Part shown: positions 22,371 through 22,436 of the stretch, one piece after another
How positions within the stretch are numbered: the stretch's first letter is position 1
Layout of the letters: each line of letters begins with the position of its first letter
Source: DASQFD01 sp035633255
Lineage (GTDB): Bacteria > Actinomycetota > Actinomycetes > Actinomycetales > Dermatophilaceae
Direction: 5' to 3'
Assembly (NCBI GenBank): GCA_035633255.1
Contig: DASQFD010000132.1
Coordinates: forward strand, 1 to 22,436
Length of the DNA stretch: 22,436 bases
Notes under the pieces: generated by a model
What the model was told of the DNA's origin: nothing
Database searches by the model: none
What the model saw: the letters and a program-made list of their open reading frames with translations, nothing else
Position numbers and translations under genes: made by a program

Positions 22371-22436
22371 AGGAAACTTGGGGGTCTGAACTTTGGCGTT
22401 TTGCGGCTCTCCTGACTGATCCGTGGGTCATTTCCG
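22371..22436. other. Lower-GC unassigned tail of the window
   Basis: After the 15-bp repeat the sequence changes abruptly to a roughly half-AT composition with TTT and AAA runs, unlike the rest of the window. No gene or known element is readable before the window ends. It opens with GGAAA and ends with TTTCC, which may be chance. Confidence 0.4.

Overview
The window is GC-rich (roughly 73% by eye) and almost fully coding. It looks like chromosomal DNA of an actinobacterium. The evidence is the mycothiol ligase gene mshC, an F420-type luciferase-like oxidoreductase, a Pkn-type Ser/Thr kinase, actinobacteria-only families (DUF3090, the SCO1664 family, DUF5703, actinobacterial PAC2), frequent GTG starts, and many leaderless promoters in which TANNNT sits 6-7 nt before the start codon. 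A member of the Intrasporangiaceae/Ornithinimicrobium-like Micrococcales is a reasonable guess, but the genus cannot be fixed from this sequence. I see no phage, IS element or CRISPR array.

Layout. 1-5112: an unrecognised protein divergent from a lone ABC ATPase, an NfeD-stomatin (SPFH) pair, a TauE/SafE-type permease and a SpoU-type RNA methyltransferase. 5132-6273 (minus): a HipA-like kinase translationally coupled to a DUF3037 protein. 6383-8039: a transmembrane Ser/Thr kinase and a tRNA-Leu(GAG). 8129-13990: M20 peptidase, DUF5703, an acidic small protein, an F420-type oxidoreductase, UppP, CorA and a histidine phosphatase. 14070-16585: a four-gene ECF nickel/cobalt transporter (M, PDGLE/N-like, Q, O) behind a perfect inverted repeat that matches the Nur (nickel uptake regulator) box. 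16642-20170: DUF3090, SCO1664-family protein, MshC, and PAC2 on the opposite strand. 20250-22265: HAD phosphatase, HhH-GPD DNA glycosylase and an isochorismatase-like hydrolase. The last ~65 bases are conspicuously less GC-rich and unexplained.

How it fits together. The order M20 peptidase - small protein - UppP - histidine phosphatase - DUF3090/SCO1664 - MshC - PAC2 resembles a conserved actinobacterial neighbourhood (the Rv2141c-Rv2125 region of Mycobacterium tuberculosis and the SCO1662-SCO1666 region of Streptomyces, from memory). The metal transporter operon looks like a local addition to that core.

The most unusual signal is not a gene. The octamer CGGCATAC/GTATGCCG occurs 15 times, always inside genes, on both strands and in three codon phases. 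It forces otherwise very rare codons (TAT, GCA, ATA), which suggests selection on the DNA sequence itself.
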